Shown here one piece after another: positions 33,475 through 41,815 of a DNA stretch of 64,000 bases. The stretch covers positions 211,805 through 275,804 of the forward strand of contig NZ_JSXI01000063.1 of NCBI RefSeq assembly GCF_000803065.1. The letters run 5' to 3'. The stretch is from Sphingomonas sp. ERG5. Its GTDB lineage: Bacteria > Pseudomonadota > Alphaproteobacteria > Sphingomonadales > Sphingomonadaceae. The notes under the pieces are model-generated. The model searched no databases, was not told the DNA's origin, and saw only the letters and a program-made list of their open reading frames with translations. Made by a program: the position numbers and the translations under genes. Positions within the stretch are counted from its first letter, which is position 1, and each line of letters starts with the position of its first letter.

Positions 33475-34098
33475 TCAAGCCGGTAACCCCATCATCAGGC
33501 GCAAGCGACGCGCACAGGCGCGCAGTGCCGTGGCGTCCTGCCGCGCCTTGGCGATCGACATCGCGCCAGTGAACATCGCCACCACGGTATCGGCCAGCCC
33601 CAATGCATCGCCGGCGACGAAATCGGCATGTCCCGCCCGTTCGTCACGGTCGAGGCGTGCGGCGATCGCATCCTGCCAGGCGCGATATTCGCCTTCGACC
33701 GCCCGGCGCAGCCCGTCATCGGCAAGCGACAGTTCAAGCGCCAGATTGCCCAGCGGGCACCCCGACACCGATCCCTGCCGGTCGAGCGCGTCGGCGGTTT
33801 CCTCGAAGACCGCAACCACGCCTTCGGCCCCTGACGCCGCGCCATCGACCGCCGCGATCCAGGTCTCGGCAATCTCACCCGAGACACGCTCGGCGACGAC
33901 GGCCAGCGCAAGATCCTTCTTGGTGGGAAAGTGATGATAAAGCGCGCCCCCGGTCACTGCCGCCGCGCGCACCACATCATGCATGCTGGTCGCGCCATAA
34001 CCCTGCGCCTGGAATGCGCAGGCCGCTGCGTCGATCACGCGCTTGCGCATCCCTGCCGGGTCGTTCTTGCGAAATTTCGCCCGTTCCGCGCGCGCCAT
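33475..34098 (-). CDS. TetR-family transcriptional regulator
   Basis: This 207-residue regulator has an N-terminal HTH (RVIDAAACAFQAQGYGATSMHDVVRAAAVTGGALYHHFPTKKDL) and a helical ligand-binding domain (LDRQGSVSGCPLGNLALELS) typical of the YcdC/AcrR-like subgroup. ATG 34098 is chosen because AGGAG lies 6 bases upstream. It is divergent from the genes at 34183 and 34674, with a partly symmetric site in between, so it probably represses them. The inducer is unknown. Confidence 0.87.
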   Translation of the reverse strand: MARAERAKFRKNDPAGMRKRVIDAAACAFQAQGYGATSMHDVVRAAAVTGGALYHHFPTKKDLALAVVAERVSGEIAETWIAAVDGAASGAEGVVAVFEETADALDRQGSVSGCPLGNLALELSLADDGLRRAVEGEYRAWQDAIAARLDRDERAGHADFVAGDALGLADTVVAMFTGAMSIAKARQDATALRACARRLRLMMGLPA

Positions 34099-34135
34099 TC
34101 GTGCCTCCTGACTTCGCACCGCGGATAGCATCATT

Positions 34136-34160
34136 GACAAAACCGGACAACCGGTCTGTT
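34136..34160. promoter_or_regulatory. Putative TetR operator
   Basis: The core ACCGG-acaa-CCGGT (34142-34155) is a perfect 5-bp inverted repeat with partly symmetric flanks. It lies between the TetR start (34098) and the divergent hypothetical gene (34183), the usual place for a TetR operator. Confidence 0.5.
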
Positions 34161-34182
34161 ATGGCAATATCAGACAGGGAGT

Positions 34183-34677
34183 ATGCGAGTCGTGGGTCAG
34201 GACGAGACAATGACGAAGGGCGCAAAGGGCTTCGATTTCCTCCACGGTCAGTGGCGGGTCACACACCGCAAGCTGACGGCCAGGCTCTCCGGGGCGCGGG
34301 ACTGGTTCGACTTTCCCGGCACGCTTCGGGTCGATCCGGTACTGAATGGCCTGGGCAATATCGATATCAACGACCTCGACGATCCCGGCGGCGCGTATTG
34401 CGCGCATTCGCTCCGGTTGTTCGACGCGCCGACGAATTCATGGTCGATCTGGTGGATCGACCGGCGCTCGCCCGCGATCGATCCGCCGGTGGTCGGCGGG
34501 TTCACGGGGCGCAAGGGGGTTTTCTTCGGCGACGATCTCTTCGCCGGCAAACCGATCCGGGTGCGCACCACCTATGAGCCAATCGACGAGGCGCACGCCG
34601 AATGGACTCAGGCCTTTTCGGCCGACGGCGGAACCAGTTGGGAGGTCAACTGGATCATGGCGTTCCACCGCTCATGA
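34183..34677 (+). CDS. Hypothetical lipocalin-like protein
   Basis: This 164-residue protein has alternating strands such as FDFLHGQWRVTHRKLTARL, SLRLFDAPTNSWSIWWIDRR and EPIDEAHAEWTQAFSADGGTSWEVNWIMAF. This pattern is typical of small beta-barrel DUF1579-like proteins. No signal peptide is seen. The start is uncertain: ATG 34183 or ATG 34210 (MTKGAKGF), the latter with GGAC upstream. It overlaps the NIPSNAP gene (ATGA) and is divergent from the TetR gene, so the two probably form a repressed operon. Confidence 0.65.
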   Translation: MRVVGQDETMTKGAKGFDFLHGQWRVTHRKLTARLSGARDWFDFPGTLRVDPVLNGLGNIDINDLDDPGGAYCAHSLRLFDAPTNSWSIWWIDRRSPAIDPPVVGGFTGRKGVFFGDDLFAGKPIRVRTTYEPIDEAHAEWTQAFSADGGTSWEVNWIMAFHRS

Positions 34678-35471
34678 TCACGACACCCTTATCGCGCAGG
34701 AGAATGATCGGCATGACCATGACCGGACTCGCAGCCCTGGGCAGCGGCGCCATCGCCGCCGGCCCGCCCGAAACGCAACCCGTGATCGAGGTGCGCCAGT
34801 ACAAGATCGTCAAGGGCCGCCGCGACGCCATGATCGCACTGTTCGAGCGCGAATTCATCGATAGCCAGGAAGCGCTCGGCATACGGATCATCGGGCAGTT
34901 TCGCGATCTCGACGATCCGGATCGCTTCACCTGGGTCCGCGAATTTACCAGCATGACGGCGCGCGCAACCGCGCTCAACGCCTTCTATTTCGGACCCCAT
35001 TGGCAAGCGCATCGCGATGAAGCCAATGCGCTGCTCGACGACAATGACAATGTCCTGCTGCTGCATCCGGCTGCGCCCGATCTCGGGTTCGGCCCGCAAG
35101 CCCGATCGGCGGTGGCGGGAGGCCCGGGCGAGCTGGTGGTCGCAACGATCCATTATCTGTGGAAAGACGCCGATGAGGGTTTCGCGCGTTTCTTTCACGA
35201 TCGGATGCGGCCGGCGCTGATCGCGGCGGGACTGCCGATACTCTCCGCTTATGTCCCCGAACGCGCGCCGAACAATTTCCCGCGCCTGCCGGTGCGGCAA
35301 AGCGAGAAACTGTTCGTCTGGTTCACCCGCGTTGCCGACAGTGCCGCTTATCACCGGGCAATGACGGCGGTGCGGGCCGACGCGACGATCGGCCCGGCGC
35401 TCGCTGACTACGAGGAACGTGCGCCGCAGATCCTGCGGCTGGCGCCCACGCCGCGTTCGGCGTTGCGCTGA
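34674..35471 (+). CDS. NIPSNAP-family protein with N-terminal signal
   Basis: This 265-residue protein has a twin-arginine-like N-terminus (SRRRMIGMTMTGLAALG) and an alanine-rich cleavage region near residue 29. A NIPSNAP domain follows: VIEVRQYKIVKGRRDAMIALFEREF, LGIRIIGQFRDLDDPDRFTWVREF, and a second half with a similar dimeric alpha/beta-barrel pattern (YLWKDADEGFARFF). Its role is unknown; the ferredoxin-like fold suggests ligand binding or oxygenase-like chemistry. It overlaps the preceding hypothetical gene. Confidence 0.8.
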   Translation: MITTPLSRRRMIGMTMTGLAALGSGAIAAGPPETQPVIEVRQYKIVKGRRDAMIALFEREFIDSQEALGIRIIGQFRDLDDPDRFTWVREFTSMTARATALNAFYFGPHWQAHRDEANALLDDNDNVLLLHPAAPDLGFGPQARSAVAGGPGELVVATIHYLWKDADEGFARFFHDRMRPALIAAGLPILSAYVPERAPNNFPRLPVRQSEKLFVWFTRVADSAAYHRAMTAVRADATIGPALADYEERAPQILRLAPTPRSALR

Positions 35472-35514
35472 TCGGATGCATTGCCCCGGCCCGCCGGCGG
35501 GCTAAGCTGGCGGG

Positions 35515-36621
35515 ATGGACATCGGCACATTCCGCATCGCCCGAGTGATCGCCATGATCGGCGCGGCGCTCTTGTCGTTCGCAGCGCCGATCGCCCCGGC
35601 ACAGGATCTGATCCCCGATCAGCCCCCCGTCCCTGCCCCGCCGCCCTGCCGCATGGTCGGCGATGTCCCGAGCGCGGCCGGCATGGTGCAATTCATCCGC
35701 ATCGACCCCGCCGCCGCCACGCGCATGGCGGAGATCGGACTCGACCGCGCAGGCATTTTCGCGCGCATGGCCGAGACATCGATCCCCGAAACCATGGGCT
35801 GCTGGGCGATGCCGGCGGGCAATTTCGACAGCCAGCTGATCTCGGTCGGCATGGCGCAGTGGAATTTCGGCACCGGCAGCCTGCAGCCGGTGTTGCAGCG
35901 ATGGCGCGACGGCTTTGGCTCGACCGGACGCTTCAAACAGACGCTGAAGGCGCTGGCGCCGACCTATGGCAAATTGCTCTTTTCGAAGGCGTGCCGCGCG
36001 GTGCCGGTGGGCGACACGTGCCGCGCCGCGATCCTTGCCGCGGAGGATGCGACCGGGCGGCTGAACCCGGTGCTGACCGCCGAGCTGGCTGCGATCTTCG
36101 AGAGCGACGCCATGCTGCAAGTGCAGGCGGACACCTATATCGACTTGCTCGACGCGGTGCGGCTCGATCTGCTGCGCGTCTTCCCGACCGGGCCGATGAC
36201 TCTGCGCAAAGTGCGCTGGGCGATCGACACGCGCGTGCAACAGGGCTTCCTGCCCGGCGACGAGGATGTCGCACGGCTGCGCGCCAAACTGTCTGTCATG
36301 CCCGAGGCCGAACGCTGGCCGCGGCTGCGCGCGATCATCGCCTGGTACAAGGCGCTGGCCGAGACGATCGATCAGGATGGCGTGGCGCGTGACCATGGCT
36401 GGAACGTGCAGCGCTGGAACTGCCTGATCGATGCGACCGCGATCGATGCCGAACAATATGAGTTGCTCAGCCTGACATTCCTGCGCAGCCGCACCGCGAT
36501 CGGCAATAGTGGCCGCTGGCAGGCGCTGACGTTCGAGCGCCGCGCGAAGATCATCCTTGGCGTCGGCAGCGTCAGCGGCAAGCGCGACGGCGATTGCCCA
36601 CTTCAGCCGCCAGCCTCGTAA
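35515..36621 (+). CDS. Exported protein with a possible lysozyme-like domain
   Basis: This 368-residue protein has a signal peptide (cleavage near APIAPAQD, residue 30). The mature part has PETMGCWAMPAGNFDSQLIS followed by GMAQWNFGTGSLQPVLQRW. The latter resembles the glycine-rich substrate-groove segment of some lysozyme-like proteins, and the Glu in SIPETMGC could be catalytic. Four or more cysteines (CRAVPVGDTC, CLIDAT) suggest disulfides. A peptidoglycan-active role is speculation. It appears monocistronic, 43 bases after the NIPSNAP gene. Confidence 0.65.
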   Translation: MDIGTFRIARVIAMIGAALLSFAAPIAPAQDLIPDQPPVPAPPPCRMVGDVPSAAGMVQFIRIDPAAATRMAEIGLDRAGIFARMAETSIPETMGCWAMPAGNFDSQLISVGMAQWNFGTGSLQPVLQRWRDGFGSTGRFKQTLKALAPTYGKLLFSKACRAVPVGDTCRAAILAAEDATGRLNPVLTAELAAIFESDAMLQVQADTYIDLLDAVRLDLLRVFPTGPMTLRKVRWAIDTRVQQGFLPGDEDVARLRAKLSVMPEAERWPRLRAIIAWYKALAETIDQDGVARDHGWNVQRWNCLIDATAIDAEQYELLSLTFLRSRTAIGNSGRWQALTFERRAKIILGVGSVSGKRDGDCPLQPPAS

Positions 36622-36636
36622 CGTCCCCGATGCCGG

Positions 36637-36921
36637 TCAGAGCAGCCTGACCAGCGCGGTCGCCGACACCGCAACTGCCATCGCCAGCAGCGACGAGCGC
36701 CGGATCAGCATCGCGACCGTCGCGGCGCTGACACCCACGGCCAGCGCCACGTCCCCGGCCAGGACCACCGGCACCACGAACGCGGCAAGCGTACAGGTCG
36801 CGAGATGGTCGAGCAGCCGCCGCACGGAATCGGGCACCTGGTTCGTCGCGACCAGCCACGCGCCCAGGATGCGCGTGGCATAGGTGGCGAGCGCCATCAT
36901 GCCGATCGCCAGGGCCGACAT
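36637..36921 (-). CDS. azlD: AzlD-like branched-chain amino acid exporter subunit
   Basis: This protein of about 94 residues has three to four membrane helices and the AzlD motif ATYATRILGAWLV near the start. It partners with AzlC in LIV-E-type exporters that remove excess branched-chain amino acids or analogues. ATG 36921 follows the azlC TGA by one base; an upstream ATG at 36936 would overlap azlC. It is cotranscribed with azlC. Confidence 0.82.
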   Translation of the reverse strand: MSALAIGMMALATYATRILGAWLVATNQVPDSVRRLLDHLATCTLAAFVVPVVLAGDVALAVGVSAATVAMLIRRSSLLAMAVAVSATALVRLL

Positions 36922-36922
36922 C

Positions 36923-37621
36923 TCAGCGCCGGGCATCGAGCGCATAGCCGAATATCGCGCCGATCAGCGCCGCCACGATGATCGCCCAATGCGTCGGCAT
37001 GACGAGCGAAAGCCCGGCCGCCGCGCCACCCGCGACGATCCAGGGCGGCACGTCGCGTGGCCCTTTCGCGGCAGCGATCAGCACGCAGACGAAAAAGGCC
37101 GGCATCAACGCATCGACCCCGAACTGGCGCGGATCGCCGATCGCCGCACCGGCGAACGCACCAACCAGAGTCCCCGCGACCCAGCTCAGCCAGAGCAGCA
37201 AGCCGCCGCCAAGCAAATGGCCAAGGTCGCGTTCGCCGCCGATAATCGCCTGCCGGGTCGAGGCCCAATTGGCGTCGCTGAGCACCGCCAGCACAGCATA
37301 GCGCCGCACCGGCGGGGCGGCGCCGAGATAGTCTCCCAGCGTCGCGCCGAGCACGACGTGGCGGCCGTTGATCGCCAGCGTGGTCATCAGGATCGCGAGC
37401 CAGGGCAGCGGATAATGCCATAAATCGAGCACGGCATATTGCGCCGCCCCGGCAAAGACCAACCCGCTCATCGCCGCCGCGGTCACCGGCGTGAAGCCGG
37501 CTTCGACCGCCGCCGCGCCGAAGCCGATGCCGAACACCGCAACGGCGATCGCCGCGGCGAACAGATCGCGAAACCCGCGACCGACACCGGCAAGGGACAA
37601 GCTGGTTGGCGCATCGGGCAT
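36923..37621 (-). CDS. azlC: AzlC-like branched-chain amino acid exporter subunit
   Basis: This 232-residue membrane protein is of the AzlC family. It has FGIGFGAAAVEAGFTPVTAAAMSGLVFAGAAQYAVLDL at the first helices and LMTTLAINGRHVVLGATLGDYL in the centre. With AzlD it exports branched-chain amino acids across the inner membrane. ATG 37621 is preceded by AAGGA at a suitable distance. A GlxA-type AraC regulator is divergent from it and is the likely controller. Confidence 0.88.
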   Translation of the reverse strand: MPDAPTSLSLAGVGRGFRDLFAAAIAVAVFGIGFGAAAVEAGFTPVTAAAMSGLVFAGAAQYAVLDLWHYPLPWLAILMTTLAINGRHVVLGATLGDYLGAAPPVRRYAVLAVLSDANWASTRQAIIGGERDLGHLLGGGLLLWLSWVAGTLVGAFAGAAIGDPRQFGVDALMPAFFVCVLIAAAKGPRDVPPWIVAGGAAAGLSLVMPTHWAIIVAALIGAIFGYALDARR

Positions 37622-37724
37622 GGCGCCATCCTTATCGCCGCGCGCGTGGCGGGCAAGTGACGCGAATGCCAATGCGCTCAACATCGCGCCAATCGTTGAG
37701 ATTGGCATGATCTTCGGCCATAAG

Positions 37725-38723
37725 ATGATGATGCCAGAAAAACCCTCTTCCCATCCGCCCCATTCAGTCGCCGTCCTGGCCTATCAGGGCCTGTGTCTGT
37801 TCGAATATGCGACCGCGCTGGAGGTGCTGAGCAACCGCCGCTCGACCGAGGGCGAACTGCTTTATGCGGTGGCCAGCTTCTCGCTCGAAGGCGCGGCGAT
37901 CATGACCGATCGCGGCGTGCCCCTCACCGTCCCCGCGGCGGACCAGGTATTTTACGACGCGCAGACCATCATCGTGCCCGGATGGCGCATGGGACCGGTC
38001 CCGGACCAGATCGCCGCCGCGCTGGCCATGGCGCATCGGCGCGGCGCGCGCATCGTGTCGATCTGCACCGGCGCGTTCGTGCTCGCGGCGGCGGGGCTGA
38101 TCGATGAGCGGCGCGCGACGACGCATTGGCGATTCGCCGAGCAATTGGCGCGCGACCATCCACGCGTCGCGGTCGATGCGATGGCGCTGTATATCGACCA
38201 GGGCAGCATCGTCACATCGGCCGGCTCGTCGGCCGGGATCGACATGCTGCTCCATCTCATGCGCCGCGATTTCGGGCCGGCCGCCTGCAACGCCGCGGCC
38301 CGGGCGATGGTCGTGCCGCCACACCGCGAAGGCGGACAGGCGCAATATGCCGAGACCCCGGTGCCCGATGTCCATCACAAGGCATTCTCGAACGTGATCG
38401 AACAATTGCGCCGCGACCCGGCCGGCGACCACCGGATCGAAACCCTTGCCGGGCTGGCCGCGATGAGCCCGCGCACCTTCTTCCGCAAATTCCGCGCGGC
38501 GACCGGGCACACACCCTATGACTGGATCCTGATCGAGCGCATCCGGCTGGCCAAGGCGATGCTGGCGGAAGGCGATTTGCCGGTCGAGCGCATCGCCGAG
38601 CGCGCCGGCTTCGCTGCCGCCGACACGTTCCGGCACCATTTCCGCCGCGTCGTCGGCACCACGCCAAGCCAGTTTCGCGCCGCGTTCCGGCACGACGGAG
38701 AATGGCCTCAGGCAGCCGAGTGA
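37725..38723 (+). CDS. GlxA-type regulator (DJ-1/PfpI domain plus AraC HTH)
   Basis: This protein of about 332 residues has an N-terminal class I amidotransferase-like domain (VAVLAYQGLCLFEYATALEVL, then RIVSICTGAFVLAAAGLIDERRATTHW) and a C-terminal AraC HTH pair (IETLAGLAAMSPRTFFRKFRAATGHTPYDWI). The Cys in SICTGAF sits at the usual nucleophile elbow but is thought not to be catalytic in this regulator class. Three ATG codons in a row at 37725-37733 make the start uncertain, with another at 37707. It is divergent from azlCD. Confidence 0.87.
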   Translation: MMMPEKPSSHPPHSVAVLAYQGLCLFEYATALEVLSNRRSTEGELLYAVASFSLEGAAIMTDRGVPLTVPAADQVFYDAQTIIVPGWRMGPVPDQIAAALAMAHRRGARIVSICTGAFVLAAAGLIDERRATTHWRFAEQLARDHPRVAVDAMALYIDQGSIVTSAGSSAGIDMLLHLMRRDFGPAACNAAARAMVVPPHREGGQAQYAETPVPDVHHKAFSNVIEQLRRDPAGDHRIETLAGLAAMSPRTFFRKFRAATGHTPYDWILIERIRLAKAMLAEGDLPVERIAERAGFAAADTFRHHFRRVVGTTPSQFRAAFRHDGEWPQAAE

Positions 38724-38818
38724 TTGGCGTGATCTGCCGTTCCTTTGGCGCTGCCGACGCTCGTCACAGCCGGCCGATCGCCGGACAAGCAGGCGTCAAC
38801 CAGCGGAGGGCGTCTGCG

Positions 38819-39121
38819 ATGATTGCGAGAATCTGGAAGGGCGCGGTGCCGACCGCGAAGGCAGCCGATTATCTCAACCTGATGCGTTCGGTCTCACTGC
38901 CCGACTATCGCGCGGTCAGGGGCAATGCCGGCGCGTGGTGCCTCCACCGGCAGGAGGGCGAGTTCACCCAAATCACCATGCTTACCTTCTGGACCGACAT
39001 GGCAGCGATCGCACGCTTTGCCGGGAGCGATCCTGAAGTGGCGAAATATTATCCGTTCGACCCGGATTTCCTGATCGAGATGACGCCGGGCGTCGACCAT
39101 CATGAAATATTGCAGGCCTGA
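38819..39121 (+). CDS. Antibiotic-biosynthesis-monooxygenase-fold (ABM) small protein
   Basis: This 100-residue protein of the dimeric alpha/beta-barrel type starts MIARIWKGAVPTAKAADYLNLM. It has GNAGAWCLHRQEGEFTQITMLTFWTDMAAIARFAG and ends with a family-like YYPFDPDFLIEMTPGVDHHEI. Such proteins act as cofactor-less monooxygenases or as uncharacterised stress proteins. GGAGG at 38805-38809 supports ATG 38819. It is probably in one unit with the GlxA-type gene. Confidence 0.78.
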   Translation: MIARIWKGAVPTAKAADYLNLMRSVSLPDYRAVRGNAGAWCLHRQEGEFTQITMLTFWTDMAAIARFAGSDPEVAKYYPFDPDFLIEMTPGVDHHEILQA

Positions 39122-39173
39122 CTCAATGCGCGCGTCGCAAGATGGCACAGGCGCCCGATCACCCTCCTAAAAT

Positions 39174-39196
39174 AATTGTCGCAGCCCGACAATTTT
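39174..39196. terminator. Inverted repeat AATTGTCG-N5-CGACAATT with T-run
   Basis: Perfect 8-bp arms with a 5-base loop are followed by TTTT (39193-39196). It lies 53 bases after the ABM stop and about 52 before the beta-helix gene. It may be a weak terminator of the ABM unit or an operator of the beta-helix gene. Confidence 0.45.
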
Positions 39197-39247
39197 GTGG
39201 TTAATGGAGCATCACCGGTTCCACCGGCACCTCTGGGGGGGGATATC

Positions 39248-40237
39248 ATGAATATATTTGGCAAGCGCCTATTGGTCGCCGCGTTCGCGCTATTGGCGAG
39301 CTCTTTGATTTACGCCACGCCGGCAGCGGCGCAGGCGACGCGGACCTGGATTTCCGGTGTCGGCGACGACGTCAATCCTTGCAGCCGCACCGCGCCGTGC
39401 AAGACCTTTGCCGGCGCGATCTCGAAGACCGCCGCGGGCGGTGAGATCAACTGCCTCGATCCGGGCGGCTTCGGCACGGTCACGATCACCAAGTCGATCT
39501 CGATCATCTGCGAGAACAACCCGGAGGGCGGCATTACCGCGTCGGGCGTCAATGGCTTCATCATCAACGGCACCAATGTCAGCGTGGTGATCGCCGGCAT
39601 CGACCTCGAGGGTCTGGGCAACACCGCGGTCGGTTCGGGCACCAACGGCATCACGTTCCTGAATGGCGCGTCGCTGGTCGTGCGCAACATGAAGATCCGC
39701 GCCTTCCGCAACGGTTACGGCATCAATTTCGCGCCCAATTCCAACGCGCAGCTGTTCGTCGAGAACACGATCATCTCGGATAGCGGCAGTGCATCGACGG
39801 TCACGACCGGCGGCATCAACGTGGCGCCGGCCACCGGGGTGACGGCCCGGATCGCGATCGTCAATTCGCAGATCGTCAACAATCTCAACGTCGGCCTGCG
39901 GATCGATACCACCGGCATCGTCGGGTCGCAGATCGTCGCGTCGATCAATAATACGCAATTGATCAACAACGGAAGCGGCCTGCTGATCAAGACGCCGGCG
40001 AGCACCGGCACGGCGGATTTCACGCTGACCGATTCGAACATCACTCAGAACACCGGCTATGGCATGATCATCAACGGCGCAGCCACCACGGCGCGCGTCG
40101 GAAACACCACGATCACCAATAACGGCACGGGGATCATGCTGCTCAGTTCGGCAATCGTGAAGAGCTATGGTGACAATCGCCTCGACGGAAACACGACCGC
40201 CGACGGAGCCTTCTCCTCGACCCTGCCCAAAAAATAG
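39248..40237 (+). CDS. Exported right-handed beta-helix repeat protein
   Basis: This 329-residue protein has a signal peptide (residues 1-29, ATPAAAQA). The mature part begins TWISGVGDDVNPCSRTAPCKTFAGAIS, a common start for parallel beta-helix proteins with a disulfide. It is followed by about ten coils rich in Ile/Val and Asn, for example GVNGFIINGTNVSVVIAGID and LINNGSGLLIKTPAST. The fold is shared with pectate lyase-like and surface proteins, but no catalytic Asp/Arg cluster is evident. A strong terminator follows, so it is its own transcription unit. The start has a GGGGGGGG-rich ribosome site six bases upstream. Confidence 0.85.
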   Translation: MNIFGKRLLVAAFALLASSLIYATPAAAQATRTWISGVGDDVNPCSRTAPCKTFAGAISKTAAGGEINCLDPGGFGTVTITKSISIICENNPEGGITASGVNGFIINGTNVSVVIAGIDLEGLGNTAVGSGTNGITFLNGASLVVRNMKIRAFRNGYGINFAPNSNAQLFVENTIISDSGSASTVTTGGINVAPATGVTARIAIVNSQIVNNLNVGLRIDTTGIVGSQIVASINNTQLINNGSGLLIKTPASTGTADFTLTDSNITQNTGYGMIINGAATTARVGNTTITNNGTGIMLLSSAIVKSYGDNRLDGNTTADGAFSSTLPKK

Positions 40238-40257
40238 ACCTGCCTCGACAATCGACT

Positions 40258-40296
40258 GGGCCGCGTATGCACTTTGGGGTGCGTGCGCGGCCCTTG
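40258..40296 (+). terminator. Strong terminator after the beta-helix gene
   Basis: Arms GGGCCGCGTATGCAC (40258-40272) and GTGCGTGCGCGGCCC (40279-40293) pair over 15 positions with two G-T type mismatches, a 6-base loop and a following TTGTTG. It lies 21 bases after the stop. Confidence 0.75.
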
Positions 40297-40397
40297 TTGA
40301 TAAAGGGGCCAACATTGTTCGTTCGCCTCAGGCAGAGATGATACGACGCCCCGGGCGGTGTCGGCCGCTTCGAAAACGACCCGGATCAAGTCGGAGA

Positions 40398-40670
40398 TCA
40401 TTGCTCAACAGCTACTCCCGGGACGACGGCAACCGGCTCTCCGGACGGTGATGGATTATCCGACCTCAGCTGATCCCGAAAACCGGCATTCTTCCATAAC
40501 TTCGACAGCATAAGACTCTCGTCCGGCACAAGGCTGGGCCAATCGAAGTCGCTGGCCATAGAGCATCAGCATCCGTCCCGCCGGACCCGCGGCGCGGTGC
40601 GGCGGATGAACTCCGGTCGAGCTGTGACGTCGCGGCCGTCGGTCAGGACGACGCCGACGATTCCATTCAA
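40398..40670 (-). pseudogene. Two small in-frame ORFs downstream of pqqD-like gene (possible remnant or leader peptide)
   Basis: Downstream of the PqqD-like gene, one frame runs from TTG 40670 for 34 codons (starting LNGIVGVVLTDGRD), stops at TGA 40566-40568, and resumes in the same frame at ATG 40559 for 53 codons to TGA 40398. The second part contains LMLSKLWKNAGFRDQLRSDN, which resembles the nitrile-hydratase-type (NHLP) leader pattern, and it ends AVVPGVAVEQ. Neither part has a clear ribosome site. It may be a broken gene or a small peptide precursor for the RRE-like PqqD protein. The assignment is speculative. Confidence 0.3.
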
Positions 40671-40996
40671 GCGGGCGTGTCGTCCGGTTCAAGCAAGCCG
40701 CCGGCCAGAGCCTGGGCGACAAAGGCATTGACGTCGTCCGCCACAGTCGCGCGCGGCGCGGCATGGCGCGCGGCGAGCGTGTCGATGATCGCGCCAACGC
40801 TGTCGCCCCGGGCAATGCTGCGCCATATCTCCGACGCGACCGGATTGAGGCCATGGTATTTTTCGTCGCGCAGATCGAACAGCACGAGTTCGCCTTCGAC
40901 ATCCTGCCAGACGATGCGATCGGATGGTGTCGGCGACAAATGGCTTACTCCGTCAGGGGTCGGGAACCCGCCGATATTGCGCAAAGCACGGGCCAT
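40667..40996 (-). CDS. PqqD-family (RRE-like) protein
   Basis: This 109-residue protein has the PqqD fold. It contains VSHLSPTPSDRIVWQDVEGELVLFDLRDEKYHGLNPVASEIWRSI and a helical second half (VGAIIDTLAARHAAPRATVADDVNAFVAQAL). The family acts as a peptide-recognition element in ribosomal natural-product pathways (PQQ, lasso and other classes). No radical-SAM, cyclase or lasso C/B2 gene is present here, so it is an orphan in this window. Its stop is joined to a small downstream frame that may be a leader peptide or a relic. Confidence 0.8.
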   Translation of the reverse strand: MARALRNIGGFPTPDGVSHLSPTPSDRIVWQDVEGELVLFDLRDEKYHGLNPVASEIWRSIARGDSVGAIIDTLAARHAAPRATVADDVNAFVAQALAGGLLEPDDTPA

Positions 40997-41030
40997 GGAT
41001 AGCCGGATCCGCCCGCGATCACCGAACGAT

Positions 41031-41750
41031 CTATCGCGCTGCGCCCCATGCCCGCATGAAGGTGTCGATCGCCGCCTCGATATCCTGCGCGACGCTGCCC
41101 GGATTGCGAAAACCTTCGATCCCCAGCAGCATTTCCTGAAAACACCCCGACTTGCACATCGACGCGAATTGCCGCGCGGCAGTCATCGGGTCACCCGAAC
41201 GCAACCGGCCATCCGCCATTGCCGTTCCGATATAGGCGGCGAGCCGCGCCCGCCCACGTTGCGGCCCGCGTTCGTAGAACATCGCACCAAGTTCGGGGAA
41301 ACGCTGTGCTTCGCCCATCACGATACGGTGCAGCGCGACGATCGGCTCGGACAGGATCGTCGCCATCATCGCGGTCGAGAAACGGCGGAGCGTCGGTTCG
41401 ATCGGTTCGGTGGGGTCGAGATCGATCATCCACACGCTGCTATACTGGTCGACGATATCATCGACCACCGCGGCGAACAGATCCTGCTTGGACGGAAAAT
41501 AGGACCAGAGCGTGGTTTTCGACCCCCCGACCGCCGAGGCGATCGTCGACATGGCCGTCTGGCCATAGCCCTCGGCGAAAAAGGCGTCGCGCGCCGCATC
41601 GACAAAGGCCTGGCGCCGTTGCGCGCGGCCGTCCGGCTGCTTCGCGGCGGTGGCGGGATCGACCACGACAAAGGCCGAACCATGCACATCCTCATCGCTT
41701 GACCGCACGAGTTGGCCGCTGGAGGTGTGGGTAATACTATCTGGTATCAT
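41031..41750 (-). CDS. TetR-family repressor of the efflux operon
   Basis: This protein of up to 239 residues has a TetR HTH at about 45-90 (RRQAFVDAARDAFFAEGYGQTAMSTIASAVGGSKTTLWSYFPSKQDL) and a C-terminal AefR-like domain (ILSEPIVALHRIVMGEAQRFPELG). The ATG at 41750 is inside the putative operator, so translation may instead start at GTG 41687. It is divergent from a NodT-EmrA-EmrB operon and is probably its repressor, released by a toxic substrate. Confidence 0.85.
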   Translation of the reverse strand: MIPDSITHTSSGQLVRSSDEDVHGSAFVVVDPATAAKQPDGRAQRRQAFVDAARDAFFAEGYGQTAMSTIASAVGGSKTTLWSYFPSKQDLFAAVVDDIVDQYSSVWMIDLDPTEPIEPTLRRFSTAMMATILSEPIVALHRIVMGEAQRFPELGAMFYERGPQRGRARLAAYIGTAMADGRLRSGDPMTAARQFASMCKSGCFQEMLLGIEGFRNPGSVAQDIEAAIDTFMRAWGAAR

Positions 41751-41806
41751 TTTGATTGACAGCCGTAACGAACAGGATCAGGGGCGAATGATACCAGATA
41801 GTATCA
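41733..41806. promoter_or_regulatory. Paired inverted TetR operators in the efflux promoter
   Basis: Site R, TGATAC-cagata-GTATCA (41789-41806), is palindromic. Its reverse complement recurs with one change at 41733-41750 (aatactatctggtatcat). The two copies flank 38 bases of promoter region between the TetR gene and the efflux operon. Two repressor dimers could therefore control both directions. Confidence 0.6.
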
Positions 41807-41815
41807 GGCCTGACC

